This document shows positions 1-6,070 of a DNA stretch of 16,395 nt, in pieces. The notes beneath the pieces are model-generated. The model was not told where the DNA came from and made no database searches. It saw only the letters and a program-made list of their open reading frames with translations. This stretch comes from an uncultured Ruminococcus sp. (lineage in GTDB: Bacteria > Bacillota > Clostridia > Oscillospirales > Ruminococcaceae). Position 1 is the stretch's first letter. Each line of letters starts with the position of its first letter. Location of the stretch: NCBI GenBank assembly GCA_902464115.1, contig CABQIF010000040.1, positions 1 to 16,395 of the forward strand, given 5' to 3'. Both the position numbers and the translations under genes were made by a program.

Positions 1-70
1 TGCTCGCCCACACCTCGCCAACATTTTTAAAAAATTGTTGGATCAAAAAACTTTTATTTGCCTGCGGCTT
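1..70 (-). repeat. Modular hairpin repeat, copy A (right end only, cut by window start)
   Basis: This is the right-hand end of the dispersed repeat described under copies B-E. It shows the last part of the GTGGGC..GCCCAC hairpin, then a CCAACA/TGTTGG stem around an A/T loop (19-42), then the terminal GCCTGCGGCT. Positions 71-110 hold decayed extra pieces: TAGGGAAACCAC matches, in reverse complement, the linker GTGGTTTCCCTA in copy D, and TTGCCTACGGCT looks like a second, mutated terminus. The rest of the copy lies outside the window. It sits downstream of dnaN, which has no other visible terminator. Confidence 0.85.
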
Positions 71-144
71 GTTTTAGGGAAACCACTTGAATTAGTTGCC
101 TACGGCTGATTTCTTACAGCCTATCTAGAAATTAATGACTGGAT

Positions 145-1245
145 TTATCGCAGCTGAATCGGCATCAACAGGAAAATAAAACTTTCCCCTTGCATCGGTA
201 CCATCTTTGCAACGTGATTGCCACCCGTCAACTGCAACCGGATCTGGTCACAATCCGATGCCTTTGCAGCTTCCAGCAAATACCGGTTATTGAAGCCAAT
301 CGTAACTTCCGGACCTTTTACCTGTGCCGGAATGGTATCGTGAATCTTACCAATTCCGGTTTCACAGTGGACATACAACTGATTGTCAGAGAATGTGCAG
401 CGAATCGGTGCATTGAATTTGCTGTTGATCAGCAAAGAGCACCGTTCCAGACAAGAGATCAGATCGGCAGTCTGTAAAATGACTTCTGTTTCATAGCCGT
501 TGGGAATGCTGCTCTGATAATTATGAAATTCCCCTTCCAGCAATCGGGAGAAAACGAGATAGCCATTAAAAGAGAATGCAATGTGGTTTCGAGTTGCAGT
601 CAGTTCGCATGGTGCTTCTGCATCATCTTTCAGCATCGAAGCAACTTCCAGCAGTGTCCGCTTTGGTACAACAAAATGATATGGTACTTTTGTTGCAATC
701 TTTTCGGTACGGATGGCAAGCCGATAGCCATCAATGGCAACAACTCGCAATTCATCTCCGATGGTTTCAAAGAGTTCCCCAGTGAAGACTGGCTTGTTCT
801 CATTGAGGGAAGTTGCATAGCTGGTCTGGTGAATCATGGAACGCAACGTTCCCTGTTCGAGGGTCAATCCATCTTCCATTTCCAGCTCTGGCAAAGATGG
901 GTAGTCTTCTGCGGACATTGCAGAGATGTGAAACTCGGTTGCTTCACAGTGCATGGTGACAGCTAACCGGCTGTCAATTTCCAGCAAAACCGTGTTGCCA
1001 GAGAATCTCCGCAGGGCTTCACTGAACAGCCGTGCATGAATGACAAATTCTCCGGTGTCATGGGTGTCCACTGGAAGATTGGTCTGAATGCCAAATTCAA
1101 GGTCGTAACCAGTCAGCTGTAACTGTCCTGGACGAAGCTGCATGCGAATACCCTCCAGAGCAGGGATGGTTGATTTTTGTGCAACCCCTTTTGATACATA
1201 GGTAACGGCTTGATAAAGGGCTTGTCGATCACAAGTAAACTGCAT
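145..1245 (-). CDS. dnaN: DNA polymerase III subunit beta (sliding clamp)
   Basis: The 366-residue product has the usual length for the ring-shaped clamp that tethers the replicative polymerase to DNA; the family forms a homodimer of three repeated domains per chain (roughly residues 1-120, 121-245, 246-366). The N-terminus MQFTCDRQALYQAV, the segment TIPALEGIRMQL, the middle stretch ENKPVFTGELFE..IDGYRLA and the C-terminal FIFLLMPIQLR are all typical of DnaN. The ATG at 1245 is preceded on the minus strand by AGAAAGGAA at good spacing. It lies downstream of dnaA in the same direction, the standard dnaA-dnaN arrangement, but separated by a 720-bp origin region, so it probably has its own promoter. 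I could not identify that promoter with confidence. A perfect dyad of DnaA-box-like sequence (1313-1329) lies 68 bp upstream of the start. Identity is secure. Confidence 0.97.
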   Translation of the reverse strand: MQFTCDRQALYQAVTYVSKGVAQKSTIPALEGIRMQLRPGQLQLTGYDLEFGIQTNLPVDTHDTGEFVIHARLFSEALRRFSGNTVLLEIDSRLAVTMHCEATEFHISAMSAEDYPSLPELEMEDGLTLEQGTLRSMIHQTSYATSLNENKPVFTGELFETIGDELRVVAIDGYRLAIRTEKIATKVPYHFVVPKRTLLEVASMLKDDAEAPCELTATRNHIAFSFNGYLVFSRLLEGEFHNYQSSIPNGYETEVILQTADLISCLERCSLLINSKFNAPIRCTFSDNQLYVHCETGIGKIHDTIPAQVKGPEVTIGFNNRYLLEAAKASDCDQIRLQLTGGNHVAKMVPMQGESFIFLLMPIQLR

Positions 1246-1312
1246 AATAAAGATTCCTTTCTATTGGAATGGGCAATTCAAAGCCCTGTTCCGGTCTGTG
1301 TCATCTAGAAAT

Positions 1313-1329
1313 TGTGGAAAGTTTCCACA
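1313..1329. promoter_or_regulatory. Palindromic pair of DnaA boxes upstream of dnaN
   Basis: TGTGGAAAGTTTCCACA is a perfect 8-bp inverted repeat around one G, 68 bp upstream of the dnaN start. Each half is a DnaA-box-like sequence. It could be an operator linking dnaN expression to DnaA, or simply the last box pair of the origin. Confidence 0.6.
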
Positions 1330-1380
1330 GTTGCCATGGTATTTGCGGTTCTGTGTGTGTCGTTTTGATAGAATAGAAAG

Positions 1381-1428
1381 ATTAAAAAAATTAGTAGTAG
1401 TAGTAGGGGCTGTTGAAACGGTGGAAAA
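1381..1428 (-). other. Basal unwinding element with DnaA-trios
   Basis: Read on the minus strand (dnaA to dnaN direction) the order is: two abutting DnaA-box-like 9-mers (1420-1428 and 1411-1419), a short GC clamp (1407-1410), five perfect CTA/TAG trinucleotides (1392-1406), then an A/T tract (1381-1391). In B. subtilis, DnaA loads from the boxes onto such trios (3'-GAT repeats) to melt the origin. The orientation here is the same. The trio track is unusually regular. Confidence 0.85.
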
Positions 1429-1858
1429 GTCAGAAAAATGGCGAAATTGCTGATTTTTTTTTAAACAATGCGATTGTTGAAAATGTGTGGAAAAGTTGAA
1501 AGTGCATTACTCATTTTGAAAAGTTGAAAGATTGTGGAGTTGAAAAGAAAAACTTGTGGAAAATTTTGTGGAAAACTCGAAGAAAATGGAACGGCAAAAA
1601 TTTTTCAAAAAATCGTATGTTGAAACTGTTGAAACAGAAAATCGGATTTTCGTGGAAAACGGACTGGGAAAGATTCCCGATACCCAGAAAAATTCTAGAA
1701 ATTTCGGGCGATTTTTTCCTTTCCACAAATTGTGGAAAACGCTGTTGAAAGTCTTCGGAAAGTCTGTGGAAAACCGCAAAAACGGCTTGGAATCGGCACA
1801 TTTTTTTCGCCGGAATCGGAACATTTTTCGAGAAAAAACGGGCTTTACAGACACAATC

Positions 1859-1892
1859 CGGCTGCATATTGTGGAATATGCAGCCGTTTTTT
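1859..1892 (+). terminator. Hairpin with T-run between dnaA and oriC
   Basis: A perfect 12-bp stem (CGGCTGCATATT / AATATGCAGCCG) with a GTGG loop is followed on the plus strand by six T. It has the form of a rho-independent terminator facing plus, yet no plus-strand gene precedes it. On the minus strand, where dnaA transcripts arrive, the A-run precedes the stem and no U-run follows. It may act weakly in that direction, or shield dnaA from transcripts leaving the origin. Confidence 0.55.
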
Positions 1893-1965
1893 CAAAACCG
1901 GAAATCGGAAATTTGTTTGCATAAAATGGAAAAATGAGGCAAGAAAAACGGCAATCCGTTTGCCT

Positions 1966-3330
1966 TTAATGGGTCTTGGTTTTGATGTTCTTGATGATAT
2001 CTTCTACTAATTGCTTTAAATTGGCATCCCGTTTCATCCCTGCTTCAATGTTGTTGATGGCATAGACAATGGTTGAATGATCTCTGCCGCCGAACTCTGT
2101 ACCGATGGACTGCAGCGGCATCTGGGTAATTTCCCGGACAACATAGGTTGCCACTTTTCGAGCGGTGGAAATCTGTGCGGAGCGTTTGCTGCTGCGAATT
2201 TCCTCCGGAGTCACGCCGTAGACATCTGCCACCTCGGCAATAATTTTTTCTACAGTAATCGGCACAGGCTGGTCGTTGTTCAGGATGTCCTTGATGACGC
2301 TCTGTGCCATAGAGATGGACGGCGGAGAACCAGCGAAGTGCTTCAAAGCTTTCAGCTTTTTCACTGCTCCTTCCAGCTGCCGGATGTTGGTTTTCAGGCG
2401 GTTGGCAATGAATTCTGCCACATCGTCCGGAATGTGCAGGTCGAGCAGTTCTGCCTTGCGGCGGATGATGGCGATTCGGGTTTCAAAATCCGGAATGGTG
2501 ATGTCGGTGATCAGCCCACATTCAAATCGGGTGCGAATCCGTTCTTCCAGTGTTTTCAGCTCTCTCGGCGGCTTATCGGACGTGATGACGATCTGCTTGT
2601 TTTCTGCGTGTAATTTATTAAAGGTATGGAAGAATTCTTCCTGCATCCGGTCTTTGTCGCTGAAGAACTGAATATCGTCGATCAGCAGGACATCGGCGGA
2701 GCGGTATTTGTCGTGGAAACTTGCCATGTTGTTGCGGTTGATGCCGTTGATCAGGTCGTTTCCAAATTCTTCACTGGTGACATAAATGATGTTGTAATCC
2801 GGATGCTGCTGTTCGACCTCGTGGGCGATGGCATGCATCAGGTGTGTTTTTCCCAGACCGGACGGGCCGTAGATGAACAGCGGGTTGTAACTCTTGCCCG
2901 GTTCTTTTGCAACTGCCGTACAGGCAGCGTAGGCAAATTCGTTGGAGCGACCTACAATGAACGTGGAGAATGTGTATTCATAGTTTGCCCCTTCAAAGCT
3001 CTTTTCCAGCTGCTGATTCCGCAAAGCGAGGTCTTCCGAGCCGGCGGATTCTGTCTGGGTTGGTTCTGGTTCAAATTCTTCTTCAATCCGGATGACCAGA
3101 TTGACATCAAAGCCTAAAATATTGCGAAATGCCTCTTTCAGCAGCGGTTCATAGTTGCTGAGAATGACAGAACGCTGAAAATCGGACTGAATGGTAAAAA
3201 CGGCATCCGTTCCGCTGAGATCCACCGGATGGAGGGCATCGATCCAAAGCTTGACCGCAACCTCCGGGATCTGCCCTTTTTCCAGACAGTATCGTTTTAC
3301 ATGTTCGAATACCTCATCGAATGAATTCAT
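1966..3330 (-). CDS. dnaA: Chromosomal replication initiator protein DnaA
   Basis: The 454-residue product is the AAA+ ATPase that binds DnaA boxes at oriC and opens the duplex; the length is normal. Domain I starts MNSFDEVFEHVKRYCLEKG. A short acidic linker follows at about 83-105. Domain III carries Walker A GPSGLGKT (155-162) and Walker B VLLIDDIQF (214-222). Domain IV ends with the DNA-binding signature GGRDHST (414-420). The open frame runs upstream to 3528, but the start at 3330 is chosen because the family's N-terminus begins here and AAAAGGAGA lies just upstream on the minus strand. It is divergent from rpmH, the classic arrangement. A consensus-like promoter with a DnaA box in its spacer lies about 240 bp upstream, implying autoregulation and a long leader (about 235 nt). 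Identity is secure. Confidence 0.98.
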   Translation of the reverse strand: MNSFDEVFEHVKRYCLEKGQIPEVAVKLWIDALHPVDLSGTDAVFTIQSDFQRSVILSNYEPLLKEAFRNILGFDVNLVIRIEEEFEPEPTQTESAGSEDLALRNQQLEKSFEGANYEYTFSTFIVGRSNEFAYAACTAVAKEPGKSYNPLFIYGPSGLGKTHLMHAIAHEVEQQHPDYNIIYVTSEEFGNDLINGINRNNMASFHDKYRSADVLLIDDIQFFSDKDRMQEEFFHTFNKLHAENKQIVITSDKPPRELKTLEERIRTRFECGLITDITIPDFETRIAIIRRKAELLDLHIPDDVAEFIANRLKTNIRQLEGAVKKLKALKHFAGSPPSISMAQSVIKDILNNDQPVPITVEKIIAEVADVYGVTPEEIRSSKRSAQISTARKVATYVVREITQMPLQSIGTEFGGRDHSTIVYAINNIEAGMKRDANLKQLVEDIIKNIKTKTH

Positions 3331-3754
3331 AGCATTGTAATCTCCTTTTCTTGGCGGCGTGCAGCGGCAGGAGCCGGGACATTGTGGAAAATCTTTGGTG
3401 CATCGGCTCAACTGCATGCCGTCTGTGCAGTGTTCTTCTATGTTCTGCTGCATCGGCACGGGAAAATTGCCCGAAAAATCGGGAAATCGAAGCAAATTCT
3501 GTCGGAATGGGTGCGTTTTTGTTGCCATTTTCCCATTTCTGGACAGACGAAAGCCGATAGCAATACTATTTTATTGTAACATGAATTGTGGAAAAAATCA
3601 AGTCTTTTCCTTGAAACATTCGGACTGCGGCAAGAGGTTTCCACAAATCCACGTGGAAATGTCAAATCCGTTGTGCGAGATGCACAAAAATGCAGGTGAA
3701 ACCACGCTGCCCCCTGCTGAAATGAAAAAATTCTCTGTTTTTTGAAAAAAAGGC
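3331..3754. other. dnaA leader and upstream DnaA-box cluster
   Basis: There is no convincing gene here; the open frames lack supporting features. The region holds the dnaA 5' leader and boxes at 3383-3391 (TGTGGAAAA), 3587-3595 (within the dnaA promoter) and 3637-3645 (GTTTCCACA). A 10-bp palindrome TCCACGTGGA lies at 3649-3658. With the cluster on the other side of dnaA this makes the origin bipartite, as in B. subtilis, where box clusters flank dnaA. Confidence 0.7.
3573..3601 (-). promoter_or_regulatory. dnaA promoter with DnaA box in the spacer
   Basis: On the minus strand: -35 TTGATT (3596-3601), 17-bp spacer, -10 TACAAT (3573-3578). A DnaA box TTTTCCACA (3587-3595) occupies the -35-proximal part of the spacer, so bound DnaA would block RNA polymerase. 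Transcription would begin near 3566. Confidence 0.75.
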
Positions 3755-3783
3755 TTGACACCATGGGAAAAATTCGTTATAAT
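3755..3783 (+). promoter_or_regulatory. rpmH operon promoter
   Basis: Perfect sigma-A type elements: -35 TTGACA (3755-3760), 17-bp spacer, -10 TATAAT (3778-3783). The predicted start is near 3790, giving a leader of about 208 nt before rpmH. Such strength suits a ribosomal-protein operon. Confidence 0.9.
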
Positions 3784-3789
3784 AGAACA

Positions 3790-3997
3790 GGTCGGACATT
3801 GGTCTGCCCATTTGGGCACGAATGCCAATTTTTCGACCCAAGGAACAATCATTGGGATTCCACGCCGCTGCTGCCAGTCGGAATTGCGGCAGGTATAACA
3901 CACAGAATGCTGCCGGATTCGCTGCGGATGCACCGAAGCTCGACAGGATTCCAGTTTGAGATTGCAGAAATTGCACATGGGAAAGGAGGCAGTTGTT
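3790..3997 (+). promoter_or_regulatory. Structured rpmH 5' leader
   Basis: The first 49 nt of the predicted transcript can fold into one stacked arm: GGTCG/CGACC (3790-3794 with 3834-3838), ATTGG/CCAAT (3798-3802 with 3825-3829) and TGCCC/GGGCA (3805-3809 with 3814-3818). A further GCTGCC..GGCAG pairing is possible around 3870-3895. I recognise no known riboswitch. The arm could stabilise the 5' end or control the operon; its function is not known. Open frames through the leader are out of frame with rpmH and lack an SD. Confidence 0.5.
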
Positions 3998-4132
3998 GTG
4001 AAGAGAACATATCAGCCGAAGAAGCTGCACCGGAAGAAGGAACACGGTTTCAGAAAGAGAATGGCAACTTCCAACGGAAGAAAGGTTTTAGCTCGTAGAA
4101 GAGCCAAGGGCAGAGCAAGACTTAGCCACTAA
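3998..4132 (+). CDS. rpmH: 50S ribosomal protein L34
   Basis: This is a 44-residue, very basic protein of the large ribosomal subunit. The product starts (V/M)KRTYQPKKLHRKK and contains the hallmark HGFRKRMATSNGRKVLARRRAKGRARL, so identity is certain despite its small size. The start is a GTG at 3998, with a strong AAAGGAGG (3982-3989) 8 nt upstream. It is the first gene of the operon driven from 3755-3783. A rho-independent terminator directly follows, so only part of the transcripts would continue into rnpA. That fits the need for far more L34 than RNase P protein. Confidence 0.97.
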   Translation: MKRTYQPKKLHRKKEHGFRKRMATSNGRKVLARRRAKGRARLSH

Positions 4133-4139
4133 CGAGACG

Positions 4140-4169
4140 GACCACAAAATCTTTTTTGTGGTCTTTTTT
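4140..4169 (+). terminator. Terminator/attenuator between rpmH and rnpA
   Basis: Perfect 10-bp stem GACCACAAAA / TTTTGTGGTC (4140-4149, 4154-4163) with a TCTT loop, followed by six T. It lies in the 73-bp gap after rpmH and probably lowers expression of the downstream genes. Confidence 0.9.
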
Positions 4170-4205
4170 GTTTTTTCAGCAAATTCAGAAAGGAGCGGAA
4201 CATCG

Positions 4206-4604
4206 GTGAAACAGACCATCATCCTGAACCAAAATCGGGATTTTCAAACCCTGTATAAGCGGGGCATTTCGTTTGTCACGCCGTTTGTGGTGATTTATAT
4301 GCGGCCGAATCGGTTCGGCGTGCACCGACTGGGCATCACCGCCGGCAAACGGGTCGGCAATGCGGTGCAGCGAAATCGTGCAAAACGGCTCATTCGACAG
4401 GCGTATCGGGAATTGGAAGCCGAGCTGCCGCCCTATCTGGATATCGTCATTGTTGCCCGGGCACGGATTTGCAACCTGACATCGACCAGATTGGTCAAGT
4501 ATCTGCGGAAAGAAACCATTCCGCAAATCCAGCGGCATTGGGAACCGCCTATTCGGATGCGGGCAGGCGGAAAATCCTCCAAGCCGGAGGGAACACCGCA
4601 ATGA
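4206..4604 (+). CDS. rnpA: Ribonuclease P protein component
   Basis: The 132-residue basic protein is the partner of the RNase P RNA that matures tRNA 5' ends. The family RNR motif is seen in GKRVGNAVQRNRAKRLIRQAYRE (about residues 47-70), and FQTLYKRG near the N-terminus is also typical. The open frame extends to 4158, but that would place the start inside the terminator stem. GTG at 4206, with AGAAAGGAG (4187-4195) upstream, gives the usual N-terminus (V/M)KQTIILNQNRDF. The C-terminal tail of about 20 residues is a little longer than the family norm. The stop overlaps the yidD start (ATGA), implying translational coupling. Confidence 0.95.
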   Translation: MKQTIILNQNRDFQTLYKRGISFVTPFVVIYMRPNRFGVHRLGITAGKRVGNAVQRNRAKRLIRQAYRELEAELPPYLDIVIVARARICNLTSTRLVKYLRKETIPQIQRHWEPPIRMRAGGKSSKPEGTPQ

Positions 4605-4858
4605 AAACCCTGCTGCTGCTGTTGATTCGCTTTTATCGGAGGGTGCTTTCCCCTTTAAAAAAGCCATGCTGCCGCTATTATCCGACTTGCAGTGCTTATG
4701 CGTTGCAGGCGGTCGAACGGTTTGGTGTATGGCATGGAACGGGTCTGGCAGTTCGCCGGATTCTGCGGTGTAATCCGTGGAGTCCCGGCGGGTTTGATGC
4801 TGTACCCCTGACGCTGCCGCAAAAGCGGCATCGCTGGACGAAAATCAAATTGAAATAA
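4601..4858 (+). CDS. yidD: Membrane protein insertion efficiency factor YidD
   Basis: An 85-residue small protein of the YidD family, thought to sit at the inner face of the membrane and assist YidC-dependent insertion. The signature runs from RFYRRVLSPL through CRYYPTCSAYALQAVERFG (24-42) to RCNPWSPGGFDAVP (56-69), with the conserved cysteines at 24, 30 and 57. The start ATG overlaps the rnpA stop by 4 nt, and GGAGGG (about 4586-4591) lies upstream. It sits between rnpA and yidC as in most Firmicutes. Confidence 0.96.
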   Translation: MKTLLLLLIRFYRRVLSPLKKPCCRYYPTCSAYALQAVERFGVWHGTGLAVRRILRCNPWSPGGFDAVPLTLPQKRHRWTKIKLK

Positions 4859-4890
4859 GTAAACAGAAAGGGTGACGCATCATTACCATT

Positions 4891-6009
4891 TTGTATGACA
4901 TCTTCGGCACCCCATTTGGCTGGATTATGCGGCTGATTTATCAGCTTGTCAATAACTATGGTGTCGCAATTGTACTCTTTACAATCATCACCAAGATTTT
5001 GCTGTTCCCGATTTCTTATAAACAGCAGAAAAATACGCTGCGGATGCAGCTGATACAGCCAAAGCTGAAAAAATTACAGGCAAAATACAAGGACAAGCCG
5101 CAGGAATTGCAGCAGGCACAGATGCAGCTGTATCAGGAAGAACACGTCAACCCGATGTCCTCCTGTCTGCCAATGTTCTTACAGTTCTTCCTGCTGTTCG
5201 GCGTGTTGGACGTTGTCTATAAGCCGCTGACGCATATTTTACATTACAGCAAAAGCGTGATTTCCAAAGTCGTAGAAATTTCTACGGGCATTCTGGGCGA
5301 TAGCGTTGCCAAACAGTATACCGGTTTGCGGCAGGAACTGGGTGTCTTAAAGGCGTTTCAGGACAACCCGTCCGCTTTCTCCAATGTGGATACGTTTGAT
5401 ACTTCCAAAGTATCGGATTTCATGGAACATTTTACCGTATTCGGCGTAAACCTCGGGGAAACCCCGACTTGGCATCCGGAAGTTTGGAATGCCTCCGCAG
5501 TCATTCTGTTCTGTATTCCATTGCTCTCCGGTGTTTTACAGCTGATTATGACCATCTATATGCAGATTATGCAGAAGAAGCGGGGCACAGCACCAGAACA
5601 GAATATGGGCTGCATGAATGTCATGCTGTATATCATGCCGCTGTTCTCTGTTTGGTTTGCCTTTCAGGTATCTGCCGGTGTTGGTTTCTACTGGGCTTGT
5701 TCGTCCTTCTTCTCGCTGTTGCAGACCATCGGTCTGAACCTCTACTTTACACCAGAACGGGGTGCAAAGATCATTGAGAAGGAAAACAAGAAGATGGAAG
5801 CCCGTTATGCTGCCGGAAAGCAGTCCTTTACGGAACGGGTGATGAATCAGAACGCTGGTGCAGCCAGAGTACAGGAAACCGAAAAGACCAAGAATATGTC
5901 GAACCGGGAACTGTCTGCTTACAATAAGCAGAAGATTCAGGAAGCCAGAAAGCGAATGGCAGAAAAATACGGTGAAACGTATGAGGAAGATTCCTCGGAT
6001 GAGGATTGA
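4891..6009 (+). CDS. yidC: Membrane protein insertase YidC/Oxa1 family
   Basis: About 372 residues; inserts and folds membrane proteins alone or with SecYEG. Hydrophobic segments lie near 14-42 (NNYGVAIVLFTIITKILLFPISYKQQ), 88-112 (NPMSSCLPMFLQFFLLFGVLDVVY), around 200-225, and two in the 245-290 region (VMLYIMPLFSVWFAF and GFYWACSSFFSLLQTIGLNLYF). A basic hairpin (43-82) and a highly charged tail after 300 follow the Gram-positive pattern. Residue 35 is Lys at about the place of the hydrophilic-groove Arg of B. subtilis SpoIIIJ; positive charge is kept. The loop at about 113-195 is long. The start is uncertain: TTG at 4891 is 17 nt from the AAAGGGTG SD (4867-4874), and in-frame ATC/ATT codons at 4879, 4882 and 4888 are better spaced. 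There is no lipoprotein signal peptide at this start. Confidence 0.93.
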   Translation: MYDIFGTPFGWIMRLIYQLVNNYGVAIVLFTIITKILLFPISYKQQKNTLRMQLIQPKLKKLQAKYKDKPQELQQAQMQLYQEEHVNPMSSCLPMFLQFFLLFGVLDVVYKPLTHILHYSKSVISKVVEISTGILGDSVAKQYTGLRQELGVLKAFQDNPSAFSNVDTFDTSKVSDFMEHFTVFGVNLGETPTWHPEVWNASAVILFCIPLLSGVLQLIMTIYMQIMQKKRGTAPEQNMGCMNVMLYIMPLFSVWFAFQVSAGVGFYWACSSFFSLLQTIGLNLYFTPERGAKIIEKENKKMEARYAAGKQSFTERVMNQNAGAARVQETEKTKNMSNRELSAYNKQKIQEARKRMAEKYGETYEEDSSDED

Positions 6010-6070
6010 TGGAACGGAAGGGTGCAAATGTTGCAAAGCCCATCCGTGAAAGAAAGGAGTGCGTGTGCAC

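Larger units (their letters stand above)
1246..1965. other. oriC: Chromosomal replication origin (oriC), dnaA-dnaN intergenic region
   Basis: This gene-free stretch is dense in DnaA-box-like 9-mers. TGTGGAAAA occurs at 1486-1494, 1555-1563, 1567-1575, 1731-1739 and 1765-1773, with close variants at 1313-1321 and 1533-1541. Inverse-oriented copies are at 1321-1329 and 1719-1727. A second family, TGTTGAAA(A/C/G), occurs at 1411, 1475, 1618, 1627 and 1743. Relative to the family consensus TTATCCACA (complement TGTGGATAA) these read TTTTCCACA. On the dnaN side lies a DnaA-trio unwinding element (separate entry). The layout dnaA - boxes - GC clamp - trios - A/T tract - dnaN matches the known Bacillus subtilis origin. 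Open frames in this region are shadows of the repeated boxes. Function as the origin is inferred from position and motifs. Confidence 0.9.

Noticed and set aside
1507..2010. Lys/Phe-rich frames in the origin on both strands
   Set aside because: They are translations of the repeated DnaA boxes and A/T runs. No SD and no plausible protein.
2077..2613. 178-residue frame on the plus strand opposite dnaA
   Set aside because: It lies fully antisense to a certain gene, has no recognisable domain, and is a typical shadow frame.
3649..3658. TCCACGTGGA as another parS site
   Set aside because: It shares CACGTG, but the flanks do not fit TGTTNCACGTGAAACA. It is better seen as overlapping DnaA-box-like sequence.
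3742..4098. 118-residue plus-strand frame across the rpmH leader
   Set aside because: It begins upstream of the rpmH promoter's -10 and overlaps rpmH in another frame. No SD.
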